A stretch of 64,000 bases of DNA from positions 1 to 64,000 of the forward strand of contig CANXME010000418.1 of NCBI GenBank assembly GCA_948144175.1, read 5' to 3'. The notes beneath the pieces were generated by a model, which saw only the letters and a list, made by a program, of their open reading frames with translations, was not told the origin of the DNA and made no database searches. Source of the stretch: Closterium sp. NIES-65. Its lineage: Eukaryota; Streptophyta; Zygnematophyceae; Desmidiales; Closteriaceae. Each line of letters begins with the position of its first letter. The first letter of the stretch is position 1. The position numbers were made by a program, and so were the translations under genes. Positions 1-12,859 of the stretch are shown here, piece by piece.

Positions 1-577
1 CAAAGAGCGGCCTCCGAGATGACCCTGTGCTGCCGCGAGAGGCGCCTTGCAGGCCGCCACTCTGGACCGAGCCCTTGAAGCACGATGTTGACAAATTCTC
101 TTCTGAATCGAGCTTCCCAACTTCGCGATTTGATCGCGAAGGCTCCGACAGCGATTGATGTAACTATTGGCCTTCTCCCGAGGGCATTTTGGTTTCCTTT
201 AGCTGCTAGAGCAGCCGGCTCTAAGAAACAGAGTCCTTCAGCTGATACACGCCGTTCAGGTGGCGGCAAGCGTCGAGGGCTGGAGCAGCCAATTGTCTTG
301 TATGAACGAATGTTCAACTGCTCCGCGGTGTCATGTTGCGCAGGAGGATGCCGTACGCCATCAGGGACTCGTTGTAGTACCTTGTCCTAGCGTCGTCGGT
401 GTCCTTAGCGGGCTCCGCGTAACTCCCGTCGAAGTAGTGAAAATCTGAGCGTTCGCAGCAGGAGCTCCAGCTCGAAGCTCCAGGTTATAGAAGTCTTTGC
501 CATCAAAACACGCACTTGTCTTTATTTTGATATGCTGAGAAACCTTGATTGCGCAGAGAGAACTGCCTCTTTACTGG

Positions 578-708
578 TGTCAGAACATTATAGCTTATGC
601 ATTTGTGTAGGCTGTAGTGGGGTAGCCCATAAGGGGTACAACCCAATCAGGGTTAGTACTTGTACCCAACTGTTTCATAGTCCATTCATTCTCGTTTCAG
701 TTTTCTCA
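578..708 (+). repeat. Element A 5' LTR (131 bp)
   Basis: It runs from TGTCAGAACATTATAGC to TTTTCTCA. The target copy ACTGG is directly before it and the primer site directly after. Confidence 0.93.
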
Positions 709-829
709 TGGTATCGAGCAGGTTCCCTCGTGGGAACTGTTCCTAGGGCCCACCAAGTCGATTTTTTTTTTTCCTGCCCGGAGCGCGCTCAGCCCTAGCC
801 CGAGTCGCGCTCCCCTCTCTCGACACAGT

Positions 830-1710
830 CGTGCCGCCCTAGCGGCCCCGTCGCCTACCTCGCGGCCCTCACGCCGCCCTTCGGCCTCTGTCGCCTACGC
901 CGCAGCCCGCGCGCCGCCCTTTCCCGGCCCGATCCGCCGCCTTGCGGCCTCGTCGCCCACCCTGCGGCCCGCGCGCCGCCCTTCCTGGCCCCGACCCGCC
1001 GCACTGCGGCCTCGTCGCCCCGCCCGCGGCCCGCGCGCCGCCCTTTCCCGGCCCCGATCCGCCGCCCTGCGGCCTCGGCGCCTACCCTGCGGCCCTCGCG
1101 CCGCCCTGCGGCCCTGACGCCGCCCTTACCTCCGGCCCCGCCACCTAACATCGGCCCCGTCGCCCTCACCTGCGGCCCCGTCGCCCTCACCTGCGGCCCC
1201 GCCGCCCTTACCTGCGGCCCCGCCTCCCTTACCTGCGGCCCCGCCGCCCTTACCTGCGGCCCCGCCGCCCTTACCTGCGGCCCCGCCACCCTTACCTGCG
1301 GCCCCGTCGCCCTCACCTGCGGCCCCGCCGCCCTTACCTGCGGCCCAGCGCCCACCACTACGGCGCAGGCGCCGTCGCCTGCTGCAGCGCCGCCCGCCAC
1401 CTGAGCTGCCCGAGCCGCCTCACCCAGCCGAGCAGCCGACCGCCGCGCCGCCTTGCAGCCGCACCACCGAGCCGCCCACCAGCCTAGCCGCCGAGCCGCC
1501 GAGCAGCCGAACCGCCGAGCAGCCGAGCCGCCGAGCGCCCGGCAGCCGAGCCGCCAAGCCATCAAGCCGCCAAGCAGCCAAGCCGCCGAGCCGCCCAGCA
1601 GCCGAGCCGCGAGCCGCCCTCCCGCCGCCGAGCCGCCCAGCAGCCGTGCCGCCGAGCCGCCCAGCAGCAGAGCCGCCCTACCGCCGAGCCGCCAGAGCAG
1701 CCCTGTCCGG
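830..1710 (+). repeat. GC-rich tandem-repeat leader of element A
   Basis: The untranslated leader holds degenerate repeats of about 20-22 bp built on CTTACCTGCGGCCCCGCCG (clearest at 1140-1345). A second tract follows, built on AGCAGCCGAGCCGCC (about 1480-1690). Long open frames here on either strand are products of base composition. Confidence 0.75.
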
Positions 1711-1777
1711 TAAGAGCAGCGCCTCTTTCACCTGCACTGCCCTTACCCTACTGTTTACACTGCTAGTTACTGTTGTC

Positions 1778-4700
1778 ATGGCTACCCCTAGTGTCCTCGC
1801 TTTGACGCTAAGGGTTGGGCCATTGACTTTGACGTCTGGATAGATAACCTGCAGCTCTTCTTAAAGTGCGATAGGGCAGACGATCTCTCCCTCTTTGACC
1901 TCACCTCTGGTGCCTCTCCTGCCCCTGCTGCTGATGCTGACGCCATTGCTCGCTCCCAGTGGGCCCACGCGCGATGCTGTTGCACGTCTTGCTGTGCGTC
2001 GCCACCCCCTACCTCTGAGCGTGCGCACTTTAGTCAGTACAAGAGTGCTCAGACCTTGTACGACGCGTGTAGTTGCACGCTACTTCTCCCCTGCCACTGC
2101 TGCACTGAGCCGTCTCATGCTACCGTACCTCTTCCCAGACCTTGCTGCCTTTCCCACAGTTGCTGACCTCATTACGGACCTTCGCACTAGTGACACTCGC
2201 TACCGCGCTGCGCTTCCTGCTGAGTTTTGCGCCAAGAACCCCCCCCCCTCCATGTATATCACCCTCTATACATAGTCACCCGGCTCCTGACTACCTTCGC
2301 GTAGTCAGGGACCACTTCCTCGCAGTGTGCCCCACCACTCTCACCATTGACCTCGTCGAGAAGGCCCTCCTAGCAGCGGAGAAGAGCATAGTCGCTGTAG
2401 GAGCCTCTCGTGGTGACCCCCGCACCCCTGTCTTTGAGGGGTGTTCTCCCTCCCCCCTCTTGCCCTCTGTTGCTTCTGCTGTTGCGGCCGACCTCGTTGG
2501 TTTTGAGTCGGTCGGCGCTGCGTCTGCCCCTTCGGGGAAGCGCCGCACAGGCAAGGGCAAGGTGGGCAAGGGCGCTGGAGGAGCGGGCGGGGGCGGTGGA
2601 GGCGGCGGTGGAGGCGGCGGAGGGCAGTGGGGGTGGGGTGGGAGTGGTGGCGGGGGTGGGGGTGCCGGTGGCAGCGGTGGAGGCGGAGGCGGAGGCAAGT
2701 GGTGGCGGAGGGAGCGGAGGCGGCGGTGGTGGCGGAGGCGGCGGCGGTGGCGGAGGCGGCGGAGGTGGCGGTGGAGCAGGTCGCGGTTCTGCACAGAGGA
2801 GTGGCTCAGGTGGTGGTCCGCGCCAGCAGCAGCAGCGCGGGCGTGAGACCCTGTCCCCTCAGCAGCTCCGTGAGTGGTACACTGCACGCCAGCGGGGTGG
2901 GGGTTTGGTCCGTGCACCTACGTCCTGCGCACCGGCGACCGTGCAGGTGAGCAGTGTGGGGGTGCGCACCCCAATCAGCGCTGCTTTGGCCGCCTGACGG
3001 ACGCTTGGCGTCACCAGTTTCTGGAGGCCACGGAGATCCCCCGCTGGGGTGAGCTGTCTAGGGCGGAGTAGCTATCTTTGATCTTGACTTTGATGCTATC
3101 CTTGCTGCCATGTATGCTTTGACTATTAGTGATGAGGGTGACTGTTACCGGTGTTTTTCGCCCACCCGGGCATTGAGACTGCTGCTCTAGGTACTGCTCT
3201 AGGCCCGCTGCAGACGCTTCACCTTGACGTGTGGGGCCCCGCCCGCGTCCGTGGACAGGGTCACGAGCGCTATCCTACTGGTGGTTGACGACTACTCGCG
3301 TTACACCACATTCTTCCCCTTGCACAGCAAGGGTGATGTCACTGAGGTGCTGATCGACAGATCCGCGCAGCTCTCTCCAGCTCAGGCAGAGCTTCGGCTC
3401 GGACTTTCCTGTTCTGCGTTTGCACTCTGACACAGGCGGAGAGTTCTCCTCTGGCCTTCTGCGAGCCTACTGTCGTGCACGAGGGCATCCACCAGACCTT
3501 CACGCTTCCGGACTCTCCACAGCAAAATGGGATTGCTGAGCGCCGCATTGGCATGGTCATGGACGTCGCTCGTACGCCCATGATGCATGCGGCTGCCCCC
3601 CATTTTCTGTGGCCGTTTGCGGTTCGGTACGCGGCGCATCAGATCAACCTCCACCCCAAGGTCTCCCGGCTGGAGACCTCCCAGCCTTGCTGTGGACGGG
3701 GAAGGTTGGCGATGCGTCTGCGTTCCGTGTCTGGGGATCTTGAGCGTTTGTTCGCGACTTGTCTGCAGACAAGCTGTCCCCTCGTGCTGCTCCTTGCGTT
3801 CTTCCTGGGTTTCCCCCCTGACGCGCCAGGGTGGCAGTTCTAACCCCACCTCTCGCCGTGTTCTGTCCTCCCAGGACGTCATGTTTGACGAGTCGGTCCC
3901 CTACTACCGTCTCTTCCCCTACGCACTCCGTCCCCCCCCGCCGCCGCTCTTCCTTGTACCAGGTCCCCCCCCGGTAGACCCCTCCCCCTCAGGGTCCTGC
4001 CCCTTCAGGTGTGTCCAGGTAGACGCAGTCGAGCTGTCGAGGTCACTGGTGACTCTGGTGCTACTATGAGGGTGCTGAGCCTGGGGGTGCGACTCTGCGG
4101 GTGCTGACGTGTGCGTGCTGCGTCTGGGGGTCCTGAGACTGGGGGTGCTGGAGCCTGGGGGTGCTGAGCCTGGGGGTGCTGTGCCTGGGGGTGCTGAGCC
4201 TGGGGTGCTGCGCCAAGGGGTGCTGAGCCTGGGGGTGCTACGTCTGGGGGTGTTGCGTCTTGAGCCTAGGGGTGCTACTGGGGTGCTACGTCGTGGAGGT
4301 GGTGAGCCTTGGGGTGTGGAGCCTAAGGGAGCTGGGCCTGCTTGTGAGGCGTCCGGCAGTGCTGGGCCTGGAGGTTCTCCGGGTGCTTGTCTCGGCAGGA
4401 GCCGCTCTCTCCACCAGAGTTGCGCGAGTGGTTTGCCCGGCGCTGGAGGCGTACTGCTGGAGCTGGAGGTTCTTCGGCTGCTAAGGGTGCTGGTGCCGTG
4501 GGTTCCGGAGGTGCTCGTACTGGAGGAGTACTGGAGCTGCTGGGCCTGCGGTACGACTGGAGCTAGAGATGCTGCGGTTGATGGCGCTGAGGCTACTGCT
4601 GTCGGTGCTGGAGGCGTCTTCTTGCTGGGGGTGCTACTGCGTGCTGCTGGAGGTAACTGAGCTGGAGGTGCTGCTAGCGCTGGTGCTGCCACTGGGGTGC

Positions 4701-6605
4701 TGGTGCTGTCCTGATGTGTCTGGAGTCGCTGCGCGGCCTCGGCCGTACTTCGTTCCGCTCCTTCAGCAGGTTCTTGGTCTCCGCCGTCTACTAGTCCTCC
4801 TCCTCGTTAGAGTGTCCACAGCCTGTCCCGTCACAGTTACAGTTACAGCCCGCCCTCCCCACTGCCTGCTCCTTCTCCCTACACTGGTCCTACTGGAGGT
4901 TCTTGCTGAGCGTCGTCGAGCCTGCGTCTCGTCCTGCGCTGCCTGTCCATGCTGCTCGCCCTAGTGGTCGCGGTTCGCAGTGAGCGTCCTCCTCCTGTCC
5001 CTGGCACGCACCGGATGTCTCTGCATCCGTCCACTGCTCCTCTGCGTGCCCCTTTACCCTCTCCTTCTGGAGTCCTCTCTTCCTGCTCTTGCCGACCCGG
5101 AGTCGGACTCTCTCGTGCTGCCAGTCCTACTGTCACGCGTCTCCTTGCTACTGTCGTCACTTACCCTTCCTTTGAGTCCACTGTTGCGTCTGCTCTTGTT
5201 GCTGAGCTCGTCGACTTTGCTGCTCGCTGTCGTCTAGACTTCGCTGCTAGTCTTGTTGCTGAGTCTGAGTCTGCCTGTCCTCCGTCCGTCGGGGGTAGGT
5301 GTGCCCTTGGCACGGACGTCCTTGAGGACAGGCAGGAGGAGTTCCAGTGTCTGGCAGCTGCTTCACCTCATCTCGTGTCCGTACTGCTCACCCCTGAGGG
5401 AGACCCAGATGCACTTGACATCCCGACTCCGCGCTCTTATGCGGAGGCGATAGAGGGTCCCTACTCCTCTCAGTGGCAGGCAGCTATGGACGTAGAGATG
5501 GCTTCTTGGAAGTCCACAGGCACCTACCTTGACGAGGCTCCCCCCACCTGGGGCGAACATCGTCAGTGGCATGTGGATTTTCAGGGTGAAGCGGCCGCCG
5601 GGTTCCCCGCCTGTCTTAAAGGCGCGGTACGTGGCTCGTGGCTTCAGTCAGCGGCAGGGAGTTGACTACTTTCAGACCTTCTCTCCCACCCCGAAGATGA
5701 CCACTCTTCGGGTACTGCTGCACGTAGCTGCTCACCGTGACTACGAGCTGCACTCTCTTGACTTCAGCACTGCTTTCTTGCAGGGCAGCCTGCACGAGGA
5801 GATCTGGCTGCGCCGCCCGCCTGGCTTCACTGAGTCTTTTCCTCCTGGCACCCAGTGGAGCCTCCGGCGGCCAGTCTACGTTCTTCGCCAGGCACCGCGT
5901 GAGTGGCACGACACACTGAGGACTACGCTTGCGGCTCTTGGGTTTGCTCCCTCTACTGCCGACCCGTCGCTGTTTCTGCGCACCGACACCTCTCTGCCGC
6001 CATTCTACATCCTCGTGTAGACTTGGTCTTTGCCACAGCTGACACTGCTGGACTCGCCTACGTGAAGTCCGAGCTGCAGAAGAGACACACGTGCACAGAC
6101 CTGGGTGAACTGCGCAGCTACCTTGGCTTGCAGATCACCCGGGACAGAGCACGCCGCACCATTACCCTGACTCAGACACACATGGTGCAGCAGGTCCTTC
6201 AGCGCTTCGGCTTCACGTACTCCTCGCCTCAGGCCACTCCTCTGCCTACTCGCCACTTCGCTGTCAGCTCTGCCTTCGGATGAGTCCGTAGAGTCGAGTG
6301 GCCCGTACCCAGAGCTTGTTGGCTGCCTCATGTACCTGATGACCTGCACTCGACCTGACCTTGCATACCCTCTTAGCATTCTCGCATGCTATATTGCTCT
6401 TGGGAGACACAGACCGGAGCACATGGCTGCAGCGAAGAGGGTGTTGCGCTACTTGTGCAGTACGTCGGGCATGGGGCTAGTGCTTGGAGGGCGGAGTCCA
6501 GTGGTCCTCATTGGGCACGCAGACGCTTCTTGGGCTGACGACCAGGCTACGCAGCGGTCGTCACAAGGTTACACCTTCAGTCTTGGTTCCGGCTCTGTTT
6601 TGTGA
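1778..6605 (+). pseudogene. Element A gag-pol region, fossil
   Basis: This is the remnant of one gag-pol region. The start MATPSVL matches MATPTVL and MATPNVL in B and D. Gag still shows the SRLMLPYLFPDLAAFPTV block and a Gly-rich tract at about 2580-2780. Integrase, reverse transcriptase and RNase H blocks follow. It is heavily broken and cannot encode a working polyprotein. Confidence 0.85.
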
Positions 6606-6687
6606 TCCACCCTGAGCATTGCTTTGCTTTGCTTTGCTTAACTTGTCTTGTGACCCCTTGTTCTCCCCCACTTTGTCTATGGGGGTG

Positions 6688-6817
6688 TGTCAGAACATTA
6701 TAGCTTATACATTTGTGTAGGCTGTAGTGGGGTAGCCCATAAGGGGTACACCCAATTTGGGTTAGTACTTGTACCCAACTGTTTCATAGTCCATTCATTC
6801 TCGTTTGAGTTTTCTCA
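6688..6817 (+). repeat. Element A 3' LTR (130 bp)
   Basis: It follows the G-rich tract TATGGGGGTG and ends TTTTCTCA, then comes the target copy ACTGG (6818-6822). Confidence 0.93.
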
Positions 6818-7185
6818 ACTGGACGGGGAGTCTTGGGGGTCGAACCATTTGTGTCGAGGGAGAAGGTGTGCGGGGCAACGTTCTGGCCATTTGGGGCCGG
6901 TTGAGAAGGTTGCGAGGAGGTTCCCGCGTCGCCATTCCGCAATGTTTGGAGCCCTTGCTCCAAGCTGGTGAGTCGCTGAAGAAGTTGTGCGAGGACTTCG
7001 GTCCCGATAGTCGTCCTTTCCCTCGTTTGTCGCAACCGGGTTGGGTTGCGCTTCAGCCGTCAGATTTGTCTGACCACCAGATCCTCCGGCCATTCTTACA
7101 CGCGAGCGTGTGCCGGACGCCACTTCCCGAATGTCGTAGATTTCGGAGTGGCAGTGCGAAGGATTCCCGAGCCACTCCCATACCA

Positions 7186-7494
7186 TGTTACGATCGTAAA
7201 TTGATCGTTGCCAGGATCTCCTCGGAAAGGTTCGCACAGAGCTAGGTAGAGTTGGCGGGCCCTTGACCTCAATAGCAGAGTGAATGTAAAATGCTTGAGA
7301 TAATTAAAACATGCAAATACAAAGCTATAAATATGAGTACAGGGGAATTCGAAACGACCTAGCTAGCCATGTACTCTAACGGGTACATTCCCAACCGTGC
7401 GGCGCGTACAATTACGAAACTGTTCCCCGCCCAATTCCTCCTGACTGCAACTGCCCGATGTCGTCTGCTCCGACGGTCCAGATCCACTCTAACC
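7186..7494 (-). repeat. C1 5' LTR, first part
   Basis: It starts TGTTACGATCG next to the primer site of C1 and is cut by the insertion of element E after the target TAACC (7490-7494). The remainder is at 30101-30211. Confidence 0.75.
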
Positions 7495-7618
7495 TGTCAG
7501 AATATTATGCTCTAGCCTGTAGTGGGGTGCTCCATAGCGAGTACAACCCTTCTAGGGTTTGCTATTTGTATCCCCATTCTTGCTAGTTCAACCCTCTTCT
7601 CTCTTCTAAACTTTCACA
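7495..7618 (+). repeat. Element E 5' LTR (124 bp)
   Basis: It runs from TGTCAGAATATTATGC to CTTTCACA. The primer site TGCTATCAGAGC starts at 7619. Confidence 0.92.
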
Positions 7619-8809
7619 TGCTATCAGAGCAGGTCGATCCTCTTGGATTGTTCCTGTGGGTGGGCTCACCACCTCGTTGCTTCCGCTGCAACTGCTACTG
7701 CTACTCTCTGTGCCGCACGCCCCGTGGTGTGCGGCAGTTTTTTTCTTCCCGCCGTGCGCCCCGAGGCGCGCGGCGGTTTTCTGCCCGCCGTGCGCCCCAA
7801 GGCGCGCGGCGGTTCTCTGCCCGCTGTGCGCCCCGAGGCGCGCGGCGGGCTTCTGCCCCGTCACTTGGCGCGTCGCCCTCGGGAGGCGCTGCGCCGAGCG
7901 ACGGGGACCCGCGCGTCGGCCCCGTCGCCGCCCGCATCGGCCGCGTCGCCGCCCGCAGCGGCCCCGTCGCCGCCCGCAGCGACCCCGTCCCCGCCCGCAT
8001 CGGCCCCGTCGTCGCCGCCAGCGGCCCCGTCGCCGCCACTTGCGGCCCCGGCCCCGCCCCGGCCATGCCTCGTCGTCAGCCGCGGCGCACCGAGGGCACG
8101 TGCACCGCCCCGCCCCCCCCCCCCCCCCCCCTCTTTTCCCGTCGCCTGTCGAGGCGACCTGAGGGGGCCGCGATGGGAGGGGCGATGTGGGGGTGGGGGT
8201 GAGCGTCGCCCCTTCTGCCGCCTACTTTGGCGCCCAGGGAGGCCGCGCGTCGGCCCCCCCCTCCCCCCCCCCCCATAACCTCCCTACCCGCCATCCCGCC
8301 CTGCCCTGTGTTCGGGTTTGGGGGTGGCGAGTGGGGGGTTGGCGGGTGTGTGGTCTCCCCTGCTCCTCCTCCTCCTCTGTCTCCCACTGCTGCAGCTGCC
8401 GCTGAGGGGGGTGGGTGTGTGGGAGTCGACGGAGTTGTGCTAGGGGGTGGGGTGTGAGTGACCCTAGGGGTGCAGTAGGGGGTGTGTGTCAGGGGGGGGT
8501 GAGACTGTTTGGGAAGCTGAACGAAGGTTGTCGTCGTGTCGCCAGCAGCACCTGTAGTCCGGGGAGTTGCTCCGGTAGCCCAGTCGTAGCCACCTGTGCC
8601 AGTCGCCCGTGGGTCCGTTGCTCGTCTGCCGCTACTTTAGCCGCGGGGCCAGTTACTCCAATAGTCCGGAGAGTTGCTCCGGTAGCCACTGTGCCAGTGT
8701 GCCTCCTGTTGCCCGTGTGTCTGCAGCTTCAGCCGTCGCCTCCTATCTCCTCTCCTCTCACTCTCGCCTCCTCCTCCTCACTTGCCCTCTGCGATAGCCT
8801 CTAGCTTTG
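7619..8809 (+). other. Element E interior, no coding domain seen
   Basis: This is GC-rich sequence with tandem units on GCCCGCCGTGCGCCCC (about 7740-7860) and GTCGCCGCCCGCAGCGGCC (about 7920-8050), plus C-runs and G-runs. Open frames exist on both strands but are repetitive and carry no copia motif. It corresponds in position to the repeat-rich leaders of A, B and D. Confidence 0.6.
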
Positions 8810-9244
8810 TGTTGGGCTGAGAAGGCCCTTAAGGATCTTTGCAGAGGATAACTCTGGGTAGGAAACTTGTAATAGCGGAAGCGTTTAATGAAACTTGTGA
8901 ACCGACCTTGCACTAGTGTGTGAGAGCAAAGTAGATTAAATTAAACAAGCAAATACAAGGTCTTATATAAGGGTACAGGGAATATGAATAGATAGATAAC
9001 TGTATTGCTGTTGCGATTCGATACAGTGCGACTCGGGCAACTGCTCTGCAACGAGTCAGTTGTGTGTCCTTAACTGTCGCGCTGTAATTGTCGAGTCAAA
9101 GGTCGCTGACCTTTGACTTTCTCGTAACCTCCAGGCGGTTACCCTAACCTCCGAGGTTTGACTCGATGCTTCGATTCGGGCTGCTTCGCTAGTGTCTTGG
9201 GTTTTGACACGACAGAAGCGCACTAAGACTTATTGTTTCCAACA
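8810..9244 (-). repeat. C2 3' LTR (435 bp)
   Basis: It runs from TGTTGGGCTGAG to TTTCCAACA on the plus strand. It lies next to the purine tract that primes plus-strand synthesis (9245 onward). Confidence 0.92.
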
Positions 9245-12200
9245 CTCCCCTTCGCTTCTGGAGTGTCGCCGCAGGTGACGTGGCCTTGTCCAGTCAGCAT
9301 CATGCAGTATTCGAACTTCTGCTTTCCGAGATTCTTGGTCAAGTAATCGGCTGCCATCTCAGATGTTGGACAGTATGACAGATCGAGTTTCCCCTTTTCA
9401 ATCTCGTCCTTCACGAAGAAATAGCGCAGGGCGATGTGTTTCGTCCTGTTTGCGAAGCCGTTCTTGTTGGCGATGCGAATTGCTGACTGGTTGTCGCAGA
9501 ACACGGTGAAGCTGGGTAACTCGGCTAGCTTTGCTTCTTCCAGTAGTTCGCGAAGGTAAAGTCCCTCCTTGGTGGCTGAGAAGAGTGCAATATATTCCGC
9601 TTCAGCTGAAGACAGTGCGATTAACTCCTGCTTACTCGACTGCCAGGAGATAGGACCGATAGGTTCGAGGCGGTAGACATAGCCGGTGCGTGAGCGTCTG
9701 TTATCGGTGTCGCCGGCGTGATCGGCGTCGACGTAGCCGATTAGCTTGGTCGGTGTAGTTGCGTTTTTGTGATAGGTTAATCCGATCGTCGCGGTGCTGA
9801 CGAAATAGTGGAGAGCGCGATCGAGTTCCGCCAGATGCTCTGCTTCACGCTTCTTGAGATAGGTGGCGAGCTGGCTCGCGGAGTAGGATAAGTCGGGACG
9901 GCATGTGAATGCTGCGAAGAGAAGACATCCGAGCTTCTTCTGATAGTCGCGTATGCCGGCGGGCTTGAGTAGAGTAGATCGTCCCTTTTTGGTTCCTGAC
10001 GTGTAGCGGTAAGGCGTGGAGATGGTGCTTGGTGTGAGGCCGAAGCGTTTCGTGATGGTGTCGGCGTACTTCTCGGCGCTTAGATAGATTGTGTTTTCTT
10101 CCTCGCGGATGTTGAGCCCGAGGTACTGCGTAACGGTAGAAGAGACCGTAAGCGTGAGGTCTTTCTGAAGCTCCCCTTCGAACCACGTGGCGATGCCGTC
10201 AGTTGACCCAATGTAGAGGAGATCGTCCACGTAGACGATTAGGAGAACGTAGTCGCTTCCCTTTGTGAGGCGATACATGCCCTGGTCGTGCGGGAGTTGT
10301 TTGAAGCCGATGCGGATAAGGCGGGCGTGTAGGTACTGCTGCCACAGTCGCGGTGCCTGCTTGATCCCGTAGAGCGATTTAAGCAGTTGACAGACTCGGT
10401 TGGGTTCGCCGTGGGAGCCGTGCGGGAGCTCGACGAAGATTTCTGCATCTACAGGTGCGTAGAGAAATGCGTTTGCGACGTTGATTTGTCGCAATTTCTT
10501 TTTCTTCATGGCGGCGACGGCGATGAGGATTCGGAGTGAGGTGTGACGGCTGACCGGAGCGAAGGTTTCGGTGTAATCTCTTCCGTGCTCCTGGTCAAAG
10601 CCGCGTACGACCTAGCGAGCTTTGAATTTGTCGATGGTGCCGTCGGCTTTCGTCTTCACACGGAAGACCCACTTTCTGGTAAGGATAGTCTTGTTTTGTG
10701 CTACGCCGATGGGAACGATTTTCCAGGTGTTGCGCTCCTCCAGTGCCTTCAGTTCTTTGTCCATGGCTTCGCGCCATTTCTCCCTGTGTTCCCCCCCCAG
10801 AGCCTGTTGAACCGTCGCAGGCTCCTTAGGAATGGTGGCGCCATGGACTGCGGTGACGAGACCAAGGATTTGCAGCCCAGTCTGTGAGTATCGAGGGAGT
10901 TCTGGATCCTCGGGATAAGCTGCTTCGTCTCCCGCTTCTGGGTCGGGTATGAAATTCGGCCCTACCCTTTCTGCTTCGTTGGTGTTGACTGTCGCAGGTG
11001 TTACGTAACCATTGTCGGCGAAATGGTAGAAGACTTCGGCGTTGTTACTGTCGCGAGGGTTATCCTCATCCATGGGCACGTTGACGGAGCAGTACGGAAG
11101 AGGTCCGGCTTCCTCCGATGCGTTGTCGACGTTCTGCTCATCCCAGTCTGCTTCATCCGCTGCTGACGCAAAGGCTCGGTCACCACGAAAACCACTGGTG
11201 AGGTCCCGATTCTCGTGCAAGTTGGCGAGGTACGTCTGAAGGGTGAGGCGTTCGTAGAAGATCACATCTCGTGCTGCTACTGTTTCTTTTGTGTGGACGT
11301 TGAAGATTCTCCACGCGTTGTTATTTTTCTCGATGCCGAGGTTTAGTCCCCACTGTGCCCGTTGCGAAAATCTTCCCGCTCGTGCTTCTGGGGGTCTGTA
11401 CTGTACCATGCACCCGAAGACTCGTAACATTTTTGTGCTGCCCTGCTTCCCTGTCCACAGCAGATGCGGTGATGCGTTGTTCGGGAGTGACGACGACGAC
11501 AACAAGTTGTGCAGCATGACAGCATGGTCCATTGCTGCTGGCCACTGGTGGTTGGGTAGCCGCATGCCACGTAACAGTTTGCGCATGCTGTTCTGCAGAG
11601 TCCTGTTCATTTGTTGTGCGACACCTTGCTGCTGATGTGCGTAGGGAAGGGAGAGGAGTTGCTTGATCCCCCTTTCCGCCAGGAACTGCTTGAAGCGCTG
11701 AGAGGTGTACTCGCCACCTCCGTCTGACTGGAAGCTTTTCAGTTGCGTTCCAGACTCTCTCTCTGCTATCGGTAGCCAGGCGGCGAATGCTGCGAGTGCC
11801 ATGTCGCGGCTGGGTAGGTTACGATGCCAGACATATCGAGTGGCGGCGTCGATGAAGGTGATGGTGTAGTTGTAGTTAACTTGTCCTGGTTCGCGATTGT
11901 AGAGGATGTCGCTGTAGACCTTTTCGAGTGGTGCGTACGCTGGAGCGCTCGGGTTGTGATGTGGAGCGAACGGTCGATGAGGTAAGTCAGCTTCTGGACA
12001 TATAAGGCAAGTCCCTCGTGCCTTCTGGAGTTCTCTGCCATCGGGTAGAAGTAGGGAGTCTTTGTCAAGAACTCCTGCTCTTATCGTGTTATTTAAAACC
12101 GTGTTGCTTGGATGTCCTGTGCGTGCGTGCCAGATCTCTTCAGAGGCGCGGTGTCCGGGTGAACGTTGGTATGCGTCGGAGTTGGAGTAAAAACTGGCGA

Positions 12201-12629
12201 CGAAGTTGGCGCTTCGGTGGACTTCACGTTGAGTCGGATTCAGCTGTTGCGCGGGTGTTGGTGGTGCTTCGACGACTGTGACCGGTGTCGTTGTTCCTGC
12301 TGCTGTTGAAATTGTCTCTGCTGCCGATGTTGTTGCTGCTGTCGATGTTGTTGCTCCTGCCGATGTTGTTGCTCCTGCCGATGTTGTCTCTGCTTCTGAT
12401 GTTTGTTGAATCGTCGCTAACGCTCTTGTTCGTTCTGCTTCAGGGATAGTGTGGGAGTACCAGAAACCTCCCGGGCTGAAGTCGGGGTCGAGATCAGGAG
12501 GGTGTGTCCAATCAGTAAAATTCACGATGGCGTCGCTGTCTGCAGTGCCCAGGTCAGGAACGAAGTCGAGGACGAAGACGTTGTTCTTCAGCACTGCCTT
12601 CCCGATGTAGAGACCGCCTCTCCCGTGGT
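9223..12629 (-). pseudogene. C2 pol region (integrase, RT, RNase H), fossil
   Basis: Read on the minus strand, integrase blocks come first (IWHARTGHPSNTVL, then FQSDGGGEYTSQRF and AHQQQGVAQQMNRT). Reverse transcriptase follows (KWVFRVKTKADG, INVANAFLYAPVDAEIFVEL, YVDDLLYIGS), then RNase H (GYVDADHAGDTDNRRSRTG and ALSSAEAEYIALFSATKEGL). The end of the reading frame runs past the purine tract into the 3' LTR by about 20 nt. The region is cut from its gag part by element B and has about one further break. Confidence 0.9.
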
Positions 12630-12634
12630 ATAGC

Positions 12635-12765
12635 TGTCAGAACATTATAGCTTACTTGTTTGTGTAGGCTATAGTGGGGTATCCCATAGGGGTACAACCC
12701 AATTAGGGTTTCCTATTTGTACTCACCTCGTTCGTAGTCAATTCATTCACGTTGCTTTCTTCACA
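12635..12765 (+). repeat. Element B 5' LTR (131 bp)
   Basis: It runs from TGTCAGAACATTATAGC to CTTTCTTCACA, followed by the primer site. Confidence 0.94.
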
Positions 12766-12859
12766 TGGAATCAGAGCAGGTCCCATCCTAGGGACTGTTC
12801 TTTAGGGCCCACCGAAGCGCGCCCGAGGCGCGCGCTTTTTTTTAGCGACCCTTCGAGTC

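Larger units (their letters stand above)
578..6817 (+). mobile_element. Copia element A, decayed, inserted in C1 gag
   Basis: A Ty1/copia element, plus strand, 6240 bp, with LTRs 578-708 and 6688-6817 and target copies ACTGG at 573-577 and 6818-6822. The primer site at 709 reads TGGTATCGAGCAGG, and a G-rich tract precedes the 3' LTR. Parts in order are a GC-rich leader (about 709-1777), gag (from about 1778), integrase (about 3.2-3.9 kb, motif NGIAERR), a GGAEP-like repeat stretch, reverse transcriptase (about 5.4-6.25 kb, motif YVARGFSQRQ) and RNase H (about 6.3-6.6 kb). It is more than 1 kb shorter than its relatives B and D and carries many breaks, roughly ten or more. Its two LTRs differ by about four substitutions and one indel (about 3%), so it looks older than B, D and F. 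Confidence 0.93.

Noticed and set aside
709-722. Primer-binding sites considered as tRNA gene fragments
   Set aside because: Only the terminal dozen bases match a tRNA 3' end. No cloverleaf or internal promoter boxes were seen here or elsewhere in the window.
855-1565. Long minus-strand open frame in the leader of element A
   Set aside because: It is a product of a GC-rich tandem repeat without stops. The peptide is repetitive (AAGPQVRA-like) and has no domain.
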